From contig NZ_BOOH01000049.1 of the NCBI RefSeq assembly GCF_016863135.1, positions 109,458 through 173,457 on the forward strand: a DNA stretch of 64,000 bases, read 5' to 3'. Below, one piece after another: positions 8,927-15,979 of this stretch. The stretch comes from Planobispora longispora (GTDB lineage: Bacteria; Actinomycetota; Actinomycetes; Streptosporangiales; Streptosporangiaceae). The notes below the pieces were generated by a model. The model saw nothing but the letters and a program-made list of their open reading frames with translations. It was not told the DNA's origin and made no database searches. The translations under genes and the position numbers were made by a program. How positions within the stretch are numbered: position 1 is the first letter of the stretch; each line of letters opens with the position of its first letter.

Positions 8927-9110
8927 GTGTCGCAACCGCCCTCGGCGGGCCCGGCCTCGTACTACAAACCGCCTAGAGACACCGCCGCGGTGTCGCGCCG
9001 GAAGCAGGCCGGCGTGACCACGCGGGCATCCCACGTGCGAGCCACGGACGGGGGACCGCCGAGCGGGCGATGGTCACCGTGAGCCGCATGAGTCGCTTCG
9101 AGTCGTTGTC
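8927..9110 (+). ncRNA. Putative ydaO/yuaA-type c-di-AMP riboswitch
   Basis: The 473-bp gap before the lytic transglycosylase gene is mostly structured leader. It contains AGAGACACCGCCGCGG near 8973, GCCGGAAGCAGG near 8997 and GTGCGAGCCACGGACGGGGG near 9035-9054. These resemble conserved blocks of actinobacterial ydaO leaders as I remember them. In actinomycetes these leaders commonly precede genes for resuscitation factors and cell-wall hydrolases, which matches the downstream gene. Boundaries are approximate. The remaining gap (8709-8926) shows no gene. Confidence 0.6.
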
Positions 9111-9182
9111 ACTCGTCGCGGGTCGTCGCGAGCCGCCGGTTCCTCGCCCGCCTCCCGCACGCGGCCTTACGGAAGGACGGAG

Positions 9183-9737
9183 ATGAGCAGTAACCGCGTT
9201 CTGCGCACCGCGGTCGTGACCGTGATCGCCGCCTCCACCGTGGCCGGGTCCACGGCGGCCGGCCAGGCCGAGGCGTCCACCGGGCGGGCTGGGGAAGAGC
9301 CCGCCGGGGCGGTCCAGGACGAGCGGTCCGGCCAGAAGGTCCACCAGAGCGTGTGGTCCTCCACCCGCCGGATCCACCGGGGGGTGTGGACGACCGAGGC
9401 CGAGCCTCGGAGCAGGCCGCGCGCGAAGACCGCCAAGGGCAGGAACAAGGCGATCGCCTTCCGCCTCGTTTCCCGCCGGGCGTGGTCCGACGACCAGTTC
9501 CGCTGCCTGGACAATCTCTGGACCAGGGAGAGCAACTGGAACCACCGGGCGCAGAACCGCTACTCGGGTGCCTACGGCATCCCCCAGGCCCTGCCGGGCT
9601 CGAAGATGAGCGGCAGCGGCACGGACTGGCGGTCCAACCCCGCCACGCAGATCCAGTGGGGTCTGCGCTACATCAAGGGCCGCTACGGGTCACCGTGCGG
9701 CGCGTGGGGCCATTTCCGGGCGAGGAACTGGTATTGA
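9183..9737 (+). CDS. Secreted lytic transglycosylase (SLT-like domain)
   Basis: The 184-residue product has a signal peptide (about 1-31) and a C-terminal goose-lysozyme/SLT-like domain. The catalytic Glu is in WTRESNWN, followed by YSGAYGIPQALPG and the terminal WGLRYIKGRYGSPCGAWGH region; two Cys may form a disulfide. It should cleave peptidoglycan outside the membrane. The putative c-di-AMP leader upstream suggests control by cell-wall or osmotic state. The last 17 bp including the stop codon are repeated twice more downstream. Confidence 0.85.
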   Translation: MSSNRVLRTAVVTVIAASTVAGSTAAGQAEASTGRAGEEPAGAVQDERSGQKVHQSVWSSTRRIHRGVWTTEAEPRSRPRAKTAKGRNKAIAFRLVSRRAWSDDQFRCLDNLWTRESNWNHRAQNRYSGAYGIPQALPGSKMSGSGTDWRSNPATQIQWGLRYIKGRYGSPCGAWGHFRARNWY

Positions 9738-9771
9738 TGAGGAACAGGTACTGAAGAGGAACCGGTACTGA
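9721..9771 (+). repeat. Three tandem copies of the 17-bp gene end, including the stop codon
   Basis: Copies at 9721-9737, 9738-9754 and 9755-9771 follow the pattern nGAGGAACnGGTAyTGA and differ only at unit positions 1, 9 and 14. The first copy encodes the last residues RNWY and the stop of the transglycosylase. The other two are therefore downstream stop-containing duplicates. Confidence 0.9.
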
Positions 9772-9809
9772 CGGCCGGGAGTGCCCAGGGGAAGGGAGCA
9801 CTACCGGCG

Positions 9810-9843
9810 GACGCCCGGGGTCGCGCGCGCGGCCCCGGGCGTC
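9810..9843. terminator. Hairpin terminator after the transglycosylase gene
   Basis: GACGCCCGGGG pairs perfectly with CCCCGGGCGTC across a 12-base loop and is followed by GTCTTTCCCC. It sits between convergent genes ending at 9737 and 9940 and may serve both. Confidence 0.75.
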
Positions 9844-9939
9844 GTCTTTCCCCGATCTTCTCCCGCGCTCAGCCGCTTCCCGCGCCCGCCCCTTCGGCGC
9901 TCGTCACTTCTTCCCGTGCTCACCGGCTTCCCGCGCTCG

Positions 9940-10593
9940 TCACTTCTTCTCGCGCTCGTTGCCGTGCTCGCGCCGTACGGCGATGGCCTGGACGAGCAGC
10001 TCCATCCCGAACTCGAACTCCGCCTCGTGGTCGCACGAGCTCAGCTCCGCCGCCAGGACGTTGATCTCGGGGAACAGCGCCGGGTCCACCCTCTCGAAGT
10101 CCGCCTGCGTGTTGTGGACCGGGGCGAAGGTCGGGGTGACGCCGACCTCCCGCAGCAGCGAGCCCACGATGTAGGCGATGAACATCCGCAGGATGCGCAC
10201 CGCCTCCTCGCCGCCGAAGCCGGCGCTGCGCAGCGTGGCGAGCGCCCGCTCCACCGGGAGCAGACCGGCGGTCGACTGGAGCTGGCGGCTGACCACCACC
10301 ATCGTGCACCGGGGATAGTGGTGGGCGATCTGCCGGAACGCCCGCGCCTGCATGCGCACCCGGTCGGTCCAGTCGGCGTCCGGGTCGTCGGTGAACTCGA
10401 TCCCCGACAGCACCGTCTCGGCCACGGCGTCCAGCAGCGCCGCCTTGTTGGGCACGTGGTTGTAGAGCGACATGACGCCGACGCCGAGGTCGGCCGCGAT
10501 CCTGCGCATCGACACCGCGTCGGCGCCCTCGCGCTCGATCAGGTCGATGGCTGCGGCGACGATGCGCGGGCGGGACAGCGGCTCTGCGGGCAT
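9940..10593 (-). CDS. TetR-family regulator with TetR-type C-terminal domain
   Basis: The 217-residue protein has an N-terminal TetR helix-turn-helix (RIVAAAIDLIEREGADAVSM, then RIAADLGVGVMSLYNHVPNK at about 33-52) and a ligand-binding C-terminal domain typical of TetR-class repressors. The ATG at 10593 gives the usual short N-terminus. It is divergent from the diiron protein gene, and the 88-bp interval carries two matching palindromes, so it very probably represses that gene and itself. The inducer is unknown. Confidence 0.85.
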   Translation of the reverse strand: MPAEPLSRPRIVAAAIDLIEREGADAVSMRRIAADLGVGVMSLYNHVPNKAALLDAVAETVLSGIEFTDDPDADWTDRVRMQARAFRQIAHHYPRCTMVVVSRQLQSTAGLLPVERALATLRSAGFGGEEAVRILRMFIAYIVGSLLREVGVTPTFAPVHNTQADFERVDPALFPEINVLAAELSSCDHEAEFEFGMELLVQAIAVRREHGNEREKK

Positions 10594-10621
10594 GGCCCCA
10601 TTCTCCCCCAGCCCATTGACG

Positions 10622-10669
10622 GACGTACACCGTACGTGCCACGCTCCAGACATACGTACGGTGTACGTC
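10622..10669. promoter_or_regulatory. Twin palindromic operators in the TetR/diiron divergent promoter
   Basis: Two related 15-bp palindromes occur: ACGTACaccGTACGT at 10623-10637 and ACGTACggtGTACGT at 10654-10668. They are reverse complements of each other, so the region is also one large inverted repeat with 15-bp arms. TTGACG just before the first site (10616-10621) could be a -35 box for the diiron gene. Confidence 0.8.
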
Positions 10670-10681
10670 TCTGGAGGTCGA

Positions 10682-11797
10682 ATGTCGACGCATGATCTCT
10701 ACACGATCCCGGCCGAGCTCTCCACGTGGGACGTGGAGGCGGCGGGCGCAGCCCGGTTCACCTGGGAGTACGACGACGGCAGGGACCGCATGCTCGCCCT
10801 CTACCAGAAGGGCAAGGACAAGCAGTGGGACTCCGTCAAGCGCATCGACTGGGACCTTGAGGTCGATCCGTACAACGTGCTCGGCATCCCCGACACCACG
10901 ATCGCCATCTACGACACCCCGCTGTGGGACCGGATGGACGAAAAGCAGCGCCAGGACGTGCGCCTGCACAGCGCGGCCTGGCAGTTCTCCCAGTTCCTCC
11001 ACGGCGAGCAGGGCGCGATGATCTGCTCGGCCCGGATCGTCGAGTCCGTCCCCGACCTCGACTCCAAGTTCTACGCCGCCACCCAGACGATGGACGAGGC
11101 CCGTCACGCCGAGACCTACGCCCGCTTCCTGCAGGAGAAGGTCGGCCTGGCCTACCCCATCAACGAGCACCTCAAGGCGCTGCTGGACAGCACCCTGAGC
11201 GACTCCCGCTGGGACATGCCGTACCTGGGCATGCAGGTGCTCATCGAGGGCCTGGCCCTGGCCGCCTTCGGCGTGATGCGCGACATCACCACCAAGCCGC
11301 TGCCCAAGCAGATCCTCGCCTACGTGATGCAGGACGAGGCCCGCCACGTCGCCTTCGGCCGCATGGCGCTGCGCGACTACTACAGCAACCTCAGCGAGAG
11401 CGAGCTGCGCGAGCGCGAGGACTTCGTCATCGAGGGCTGCTACCTCATGCGCGACCGCCTGCGCGGCCGGGAGACGTGGGAGACCATCGGCCTGAGCAAA
11501 TCCGAGGTCGCCCAGGCCATGGAGGCCGTGGACCAGTCGGAGTACCTGCGGTTGTTCCGCTCCCTGCTGTTCAGCCGCATCGTCCCGTGCGTCAAGGACA
11601 TCGGCCTGTGGAGCCCCCGTCTCCAGCAGGCGTACGCCGACATGGGCGTGCTGGACATGGCCGGCCAGAGCCTGGACGCCCTGATGCGGCAGGACGAGGA
11701 CATCGCCGACAAGCTCGACGCCGAACGCTTCGCCGCCGAGGAGGCCGAGCGCCACGCGGAGGTCGCCGAGACCATCTCCCTCGGCGCCGAGTCCTGA
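10682..11797 (+). CDS. Ferritin-like diiron protein (putative oxygenase/oxidase)
   Basis: The 371-residue protein shows the diiron carboxylate pattern: Glu in HGEQGAM (about 109), DEARHAE (about 138-144), Glu in LIEGLAL (about 189) and a second DEARH (about 218-222). This is the four-helix ligand set of R2-like/AurF-like oxygenases. The substrate is unknown. A TetR repressor gene with twin operators is divergent, and TGGAGG precedes the ATG, so expression looks inducible. Candidate roles are N-oxygenation, hydroxylation or detoxification of a small molecule. Confidence 0.75.
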   Translation: MSTHDLYTIPAELSTWDVEAAGAARFTWEYDDGRDRMLALYQKGKDKQWDSVKRIDWDLEVDPYNVLGIPDTTIAIYDTPLWDRMDEKQRQDVRLHSAAWQFSQFLHGEQGAMICSARIVESVPDLDSKFYAATQTMDEARHAETYARFLQEKVGLAYPINEHLKALLDSTLSDSRWDMPYLGMQVLIEGLALAAFGVMRDITTKPLPKQILAYVMQDEARHVAFGRMALRDYYSNLSESELREREDFVIEGCYLMRDRLRGRETWETIGLSKSEVAQAMEAVDQSEYLRLFRSLLFSRIVPCVKDIGLWSPRLQQAYADMGVLDMAGQSLDALMRQDEDIADKLDAERFAAEEAERHAEVAETISLGAES

Positions 11798-11823
11798 CCC
11801 GGGTCCCGCCACCGGACCCCGGG
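11798..11823. terminator. Hairpin between convergent diiron and MFS genes
   Basis: CCCGGGTCC pairs with GGACCCCGGG, with one bulged C and a short loop, directly after the diiron gene stop. It probably terminates transcription of the plus-strand gene. Confidence 0.55.
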
Positions 11824-11851
11824 CCGGGAATCAGCCGTCAGACGTCACACG

Positions 11852-13285
11852 TCAGGCGGAGGCGTTGACGGAGACGGGCTCCGCCGGAGGAACGGGACCG
11901 GCGGTCCCGCGGGTGCGGAGCCCGGAGGCGACGACGATCGCGCCGAGGACCGCGGCCACGACCGGGACGACGAGGGCGGAGCGGAGCGCGTGGAGCTCCG
12001 AGCCGCCCCCGCCCAGCACCGCGACGTTGACGGCGGTCACCGCCGACAGGCCGAGGGCCGTGCCGAACTGGATCGCGGTGTACAGCAGGCCGCCCGCCAG
12101 GCCGTGCTCGTGCTCCGCGACGCCCTCGGTGGCGGCCATGGTCAGCGGGCCGTACGCCAGGGAGAAGGCCAGGCCCAGGAGGACCATGGTGGGGAGCATG
12201 GCGGCGTAGGCCCAGTCCGCCCCGACGGGCAGGAACAGCGCGTAGGCCAGGACCGCCAGAACCAGCCCGCCCAGCAGCACCCGGACGTTGCCGAACCGGT
12301 TCACCAGCCGCGGTGTCAGGGTCGGGGCCAGCACCGTGTCGACGCCGACCACCAGCATCGCCAGACCCGTCTGCAACGTGCTCCAGCCGCGCAGTTCCTG
12401 CAGGTAGAGGGTGACCAGGAACTGGAATCCGGCGAAGGAGCCGATGAACAGCAACGCCGCCGCGTTGGTCCGCACGAGGGGTCCCGAGCGCAGGATGCCC
12501 AGCCGTACCAGCGGGCCGGCCGACCGCCGCTCGATCACCACGAAGGCGGCCAGCAGCGCCAGACCCGCGGCGAACGCCCCCGCCGTTCCGGCCCGGCCCG
12601 CGCCGGGGTCCTCCAGCCGGACCACCCCGTACACCAGCAGCAGCATCGCGCCGGTGACGCTGAACGCGCCGGCCAGGTCGAAGCCGCCCGCCGTCCTCTC
12701 CGGCGCCCCCGTGTCCCGCACGAGCGGCACGGCGGCGGCCAGGATCACCGCCGAGAGGATCACTGGGGCGAAGAACACCCAGCGCCAGCCGAGCGAGGCC
12801 AGCAGGCCGCCGGCGACCAGGCCGAGCGAGAACCCGCCCGCCGCCGTGGCCGCGTAGACGCCGAGCGCCCTGACGCGCTGCGGGCCCTCGGGGAAGTTGC
12901 CGGTGATCAGCGCCAGCCCGGCGGGGGCCATGAAGGCCGCCGCGACCCCGGTGACGAACCGGGCGACCAGCAGCATCCAGCCCTCGGTGGCCAGCCCGCC
13001 CAGCCCGGAGAAGACCAGGAAGACGGCCAGCCAGGACAGGAACATCCGGCGGCGGCCCAGCAGGTCGGCGGCGCGTCCTCCCAGGAGCATGAAGCCGCCG
13101 TAGCCGAGCACGTAGGCGCTGACCACGCCGCTGAGCATCCCCGTGGACAGGCCGAGATCGGCCCGGATCGACGGCAGCGCCACGTTCAGCATCGCCACGT
13201 CGATCCCCTCCAGGAAGATCGCGCCGCACAACACGAACAACACTCCCCGGGCACGCCCGTCCATGCGGCCGCTCGATGGTGACAT
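11852..13285 (-). CDS. MFS drug-efflux transporter (DHA2/EmrB-like)
   Basis: The 477-residue membrane protein has about 14 hydrophobic segments, an early acidic residue in FLEGIDVAMLNVALPSI and motif A-like GGRAADLLGRRRMF between helices 2 and 3, typical of proton-driven multidrug exporters. The ATG at 13285 is preceded at good distance by GAGAGGAG. It is divergent from an HxlR-family regulator, a common drug/electrophile-responsive pair. Confidence 0.87.
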   Translation of the reverse strand: MSPSSGRMDGRARGVLFVLCGAIFLEGIDVAMLNVALPSIRADLGLSTGMLSGVVSAYVLGYGGFMLLGGRAADLLGRRRMFLSWLAVFLVFSGLGGLATEGWMLLVARFVTGVAAAFMAPAGLALITGNFPEGPQRVRALGVYAATAAGGFSLGLVAGGLLASLGWRWVFFAPVILSAVILAAAVPLVRDTGAPERTAGGFDLAGAFSVTGAMLLLVYGVVRLEDPGAGRAGTAGAFAAGLALLAAFVVIERRSAGPLVRLGILRSGPLVRTNAAALLFIGSFAGFQFLVTLYLQELRGWSTLQTGLAMLVVGVDTVLAPTLTPRLVNRFGNVRVLLGGLVLAVLAYALFLPVGADWAYAAMLPTMVLLGLAFSLAYGPLTMAATEGVAEHEHGLAGGLLYTAIQFGTALGLSAVTAVNVAVLGGGGSELHALRSALVVPVVAAVLGAIVVASGLRTRGTAGPVPPAEPVSVNASA

Positions 13286-13318
13286 GAGCCGACTCCTCTC
13301 GGTGCACACCGAACCGGC

Positions 13319-13356
13319 CGGTTACGTAGATGCCTGCCGGTTCCCTCTTGTAACCG
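13319..13356. promoter_or_regulatory. Inverted repeat between MFS and HxlR genes
   Basis: CGGTTAC at 13319-13325 and GTAACCG at 13350-13356 are exact reverse complements, 24 bp apart, in the 93-bp divergent promoter region. They are a plausible binding site for the adjacent winged-helix regulator. Confidence 0.5.
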
Positions 13357-13378
13357 ACAGCATCTTCAGTCACCCTTT

Positions 13379-13879
13379 ATGACCATGGAAGACGGCACTT
13401 CGAAGTCCCTCGGTTCCTGCGGGGATACCGACGACGACTATGACGTTCTCCAGTGGGACACGCGGGAGGACTGCGAGGTCCGGCAGATCCTCGACCGGAT
13501 CGCCGACAAGTGGTCGCTGCTGGTCATCGCCCTCCTCGACCGGCGCAGCCTGCGCTTCACGGAGCTGCGCCGCACGATAGACGGGGTCAGCCAGCGGATG
13601 CTCACCCGGACGCTGCGCCAGCTGGAGCGCGACGGCCTGGTGAGCCGCACCGTGCACCCGACCGTCCCGCCCCGGGTGGACTACGAGCTCACCCCCCTCG
13701 GCTCCACCCTGCACGCCACCATCCGCGCCCTGGTGACCTGGACCGAGGAGCACCAGAACGAGATCGCCGCCGCCCGCGCCGCCTACGACGTCCGCGCGGC
13801 GGCCGAGCAGGAGGCCGCGGAGCGGGAGGAGGCCGAACGGCAGGCCGTCGCCCGGCGGGCCCTCACGCTCCCCGCATGA
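13379..13879 (+). CDS. HxlR-family winged-helix regulator
   Basis: The 166-residue protein carries the HxlR domain: CEVRQILDRIADKWSLLVI, then LRFTELRRTIDGVSQRMLTR, then LRQLERDGLVSRTV and VDYELTPLG. The conserved N-terminal Cys is present (about residue 36). Members often sense electrophiles or oxidants and control neighbouring enzymes or exporters, here the divergent MFS gene. The C-terminus adds an Ala/Glu-rich charged helix. The start could also be the ATG two codons downstream. Confidence 0.87.
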   Translation: MTMEDGTSKSLGSCGDTDDDYDVLQWDTREDCEVRQILDRIADKWSLLVIALLDRRSLRFTELRRTIDGVSQRMLTRTLRQLERDGLVSRTVHPTVPPRVDYELTPLGSTLHATIRALVTWTEEHQNEIAAARAAYDVRAAAEQEAAEREEAERQAVARRALTLPA

Positions 13880-13965
13880 CCGGCCCGTGGGCGGCGGAGG
13901 CGATCAGGCGGCTGGACGAGGAGAGGGAGCGGGCCGGGGTCACGCCGCTGCGCGAGTTCCGCAGA
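13876..13965 (+). pseudogene. Possible coupled N-terminal gene fragment after the HxlR gene
   Basis: An ATG overlaps the HxlR stop (ATGA). The first roughly 30 codons look protein-like (WAAEAIRRLDEERERAG, TPLREF), after which the frame becomes Arg/Gly-rich and implausible. The remaining space up to 14062 shows no convincing gene. I interpret it as a decayed gene, but it may be chance. Confidence 0.25.
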
Positions 13966-14062
13966 CGGTTATCGCGGCACCGTCCAGTCTTCGGCGACCA
14001 ACCTGACGAGCTTCGGCATCTCACCGGTGACCACGGAACAGGGCGCCTCGTGGCGGGAGGGC

Positions 14063-14845
14063 TCAGAGGAGGGTGCGCAGGCCGTCGAGGAAGGTCTCGC
14101 GTTCGCGGGCGGTCAGGGTCTCGTACGGCGCCGCCGCCCGGCGGTTGGTCTCGGCCTCGATCGCGTCCCGGTCGGGTCCGGGGGGCATGGCGACGATCTG
14201 CCCGGCGGTGAGGCCCGCCCCGCTCCAGGCGGCGGCGTGGGCGTCGGCGCGGTGCAGCCGCAGTGCCGCCAGCCGGTTGAACAGCAGCACCCCGTCGGGG
14301 GTCCCCGGCGGCTCGTGGGGCGGGGAGACCTGCGCGAAGGCCGGGCCGCCGCCGCGGGCCGCGGCGGTCAGGAGGCGTCCGGCGAGGCCGGTCAGGAGCG
14401 GGAGCCGGTCGGCGTGGGCCGCCCACAGCCCGGCGGTCGCCGCCGCGTGGATCCCGTACAGCTCCGCGATGAACGCCAGGGCCCGGTCCGTGGCGCGGAG
14501 CACTCCGCGCCCGCCGGATGCGCCGGGCGTGGCCGGCGGGCCGGAGCCGCCGGGCGCGGCGCCGTCCCGGACCTGGTCCTCGATCAGGATTCCCTGTGCG
14601 ATCTGCGCCGCGATCCATGCCTCGTCGACGGGGGCGTAACGGTAGACGGCGGCGAGTCCCTCGCGGGTCAGCGGCCGGACGGGGAGCACGTAGCGCAGGT
14701 CGATCAGGAGGCCGGCGTCCAGGCCCGACCTCGTGACGAGCTCCTGGACTCGCCGCCCGCTCGCCGCGTGCACTCCGACGTGGACGACGTCGATCACGGG
14801 GGCGATCTCCGCGGCGTACCCGGCGAGCTCATCAAATGGCGACAT
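14063..14845 (-). CDS. Conserved actinobacterial protein of unknown function (SCO6745-like)
   Basis: The 260-residue helical protein has a C-terminal segment, RLHRADAHAAAWSGAGLTAG followed by DRDAIEAETNRRAAAPYETL, that resembles what I recall of the SCO6745 family. No catalytic motif or membrane segment is obvious. The first 80 residues could include a winged-helix-like element. The ATG at 14845 was chosen because upstream codons are Arg/Pro-rich noise. It is monocistronic. Confidence 0.65.
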   Translation of the reverse strand: MSPFDELAGYAAEIAPVIDVVHVGVHAASGRRVQELVTRSGLDAGLLIDLRYVLPVRPLTREGLAAVYRYAPVDEAWIAAQIAQGILIEDQVRDGAAPGGSGPPATPGASGGRGVLRATDRALAFIAELYGIHAAATAGLWAAHADRLPLLTGLAGRLLTAAARGGGPAFAQVSPPHEPPGTPDGVLLFNRLAALRLHRADAHAAAWSGAGLTAGQIVAMPPGPDRDAIEAETNRRAAAPYETLTARERETFLDGLRTLL

Positions 14846-14958
14846 AGGGCGATATCTTGCCGCAGCTGCCCTGTTCACCGCCCCGCCTGCGCCGGACCGG
14901 CACGGGACTCCGGAGGGCCGACCGGTGCGGCGGCCCGTCCGCCGGGCGGCGGGGCGGC

Positions 14959-14990
14959 TCATCCGGCCGCGTGGACGCCGGCGGCCGGCG
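14959..14990. repeat. 32-bp direct repeat, left copy flanking the toxin-antitoxin island
   Basis: These 32 bp are identical to 15948-15979. Read on the minus strand they encode the terminal residues AAGVHAAG and stop of the FAD oxidoreductase, so this is a detached copy of that gene's 3' end, just downstream of the antitoxin gene. Confidence 0.9.
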
Positions 14991-15024
14991 CGGGCCGGGG
15001 CGACCGGGCCGACGCGTGGTGCTG

Positions 15025-15366
15025 TCACCCCGTACGGCGTCCACGAGGGGCGTCCAGGAGCATCATGGATTCCCCGAAGTCAGCAACGATCTTCAACTGA
15101 CCCCCGAGGGCCGCCACATAAGCCGCCAGGGTGGCCACCTCACTGATCACTCCGCTCTCGATCTGCGAGATTCGCGCCTGCGAGACTCCCATCGCCTTCG
15201 CGACGTCCTCCTGACGCAGACCGAGTTGCCTACGCGCCTCGGCCAACCGGTAGGCCCGCTGCTGAGCGATCAGTTCATCACGAAATTCGGCAACCTGAGG
15301 CTCGTCCTCCGGCTGGATGAGTTCGGCCCGCAGTTCCTCCCAGGTCACGCTCTCGTCACTCATCAT
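15025..15366 (-). CDS. XRE-family antitoxin (HigA-like)
   Basis: The 113-residue protein carries a helix-turn-helix of the XRE type: ARRQLGLRQEDVAKAMGVSQ followed by ARISQIESG and a LATLAAYVAALGG tail seen in antitoxins paired with RelE/HigB toxins. Its start overlaps the 3' end of the upstream toxin gene by about 10 bp, giving the toxin-first order typical of higBA. It should neutralise the toxin and repress the shared promoter. Confidence 0.85.
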   Translation of the reverse strand: MMSDESVTWEELRAELIQPEDEPQVAEFRDELIAQQRAYRLAEARRQLGLRQEDVAKAMGVSQARISQIESGVISEVATLAAYVAALGGQLKIVADFGESMMLLDAPRGRRTG

Positions 15367-15721
15367 TCCTTCTTTCCATGTGCCGGGCGAAGCGCTCTTC
15401 CGCAGTCTTAATCGCCTTGTCGTACCAACCGTCCCAATCTTCCGACTTGTCGCCGGTAACCAGGAAAACCGCCTGACGCCAGGGATCAAAGACGAAGATC
15501 ATTTGCACCTCACTTCGCCCACGCGATCCAGGTCTGAGCTCCTTGAGATTACTGAGGGCGGATCCCCGAAGCGTGTCGACCAGCGGCCGCCCAAGACCTG
15601 GCCCTTCATCAGCGACCCGGTCCAAGGCCGCAGCAATCAGCCCAAGCGCCTGCCGATCGGTCCTCCGGAGCTCATGAAGCCAGTCGCGAACTTCTGGGAC
15701 GACGACTATCTGCCAACTCAC
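15356..15721 (-). CDS. RelE/HigB-type toxin
   Basis: The 121-residue basic protein fits the phage-derived Gp49/HigB group of the RelE superfamily: VVPEVRDWLHELRRTD near the start, GRPLVDTLRGSALSNLKELR, and RSEVQMIFVFDPWRQAVFLV with a K-rich helix after it. Such toxins cleave mRNA on the ribosome. It starts with GTG only 3 bp downstream of a TATGCT -10 candidate, suggesting a leaderless or nearly leaderless transcript. Base composition is less GC-rich than the neighbours. Confidence 0.85.
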   Translation of the reverse strand: MSWQIVVVPEVRDWLHELRRTDRQALGLIAAALDRVADEGPGLGRPLVDTLRGSALSNLKELRPGSRGRSEVQMIFVFDPWRQAVFLVTGDKSEDWDGWYDKAIKTAEERFARHMERRNDE

Positions 15722-15724
15722 CTC

Positions 15725-15753
15725 AGCATAATAAATTTCTTATGCAGTCCCAA
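15725..15753 (-). promoter_or_regulatory. Promoter of the toxin-antitoxin operon
   Basis: On the minus strand, TTGGGA (15753-15748) and TATGCT (15730-15725) are separated by 17 bp in an AT-rich stretch. The toxin GTG follows almost immediately. Confidence 0.55.
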
Positions 15754-15800
15754 GGGGGTGTTTGGCAACTTTCGGCAATCGTCTAACTACATAGAGCAAT

Positions 15801-15975
15801 AGTCGGCGGCGATCGGGACCCTCGTCAGCCCGCACCACAAGGGAGAGGCATGGCCCGCCTTCGTGGAGGACGGGGCGTCGGTCGCGCTCCTGCAGTGTGA
15901 TCCTCGAAACAGCTGGTATTTCCCGCTGTACGGCGCGGCCGGGTGGTTCATCCGGCCGCGTGGACGCCGGCGGCC
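15801..15975 (+). pseudogene. Possible gene fragment without start codon
   Basis: After a TAG, one plus-strand frame stays open and encodes protein-like sequence, including GTLVSPHHKGEAWPAF and CDPRNSWYFPLYGAAGW, before running into the 3' end of the FAD oxidoreductase gene. There is no start codon. I do not recognise the family. It may be debris of whatever brought in the toxin-antitoxin pair. Confidence 0.3.
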
Positions 15976-15979
15976 GGCG
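15948..15979. repeat. 32-bp direct repeat, right copy (gene 3' end)
   Basis: Identical to 14959-14990, 989 bp away. It forms the native last codons and stop of the FAD oxidoreductase. The two copies bracket the toxin-antitoxin genes and the orphan fragment. Confidence 0.9.

Noticed and set aside
13985..14062. Short minus-strand frame ending in DWTVPR followed by a stop, as a separate gene
   Set aside because: It is too short, lacks a start with ribosome-binding site and matches nothing I recognise; it could be debris.
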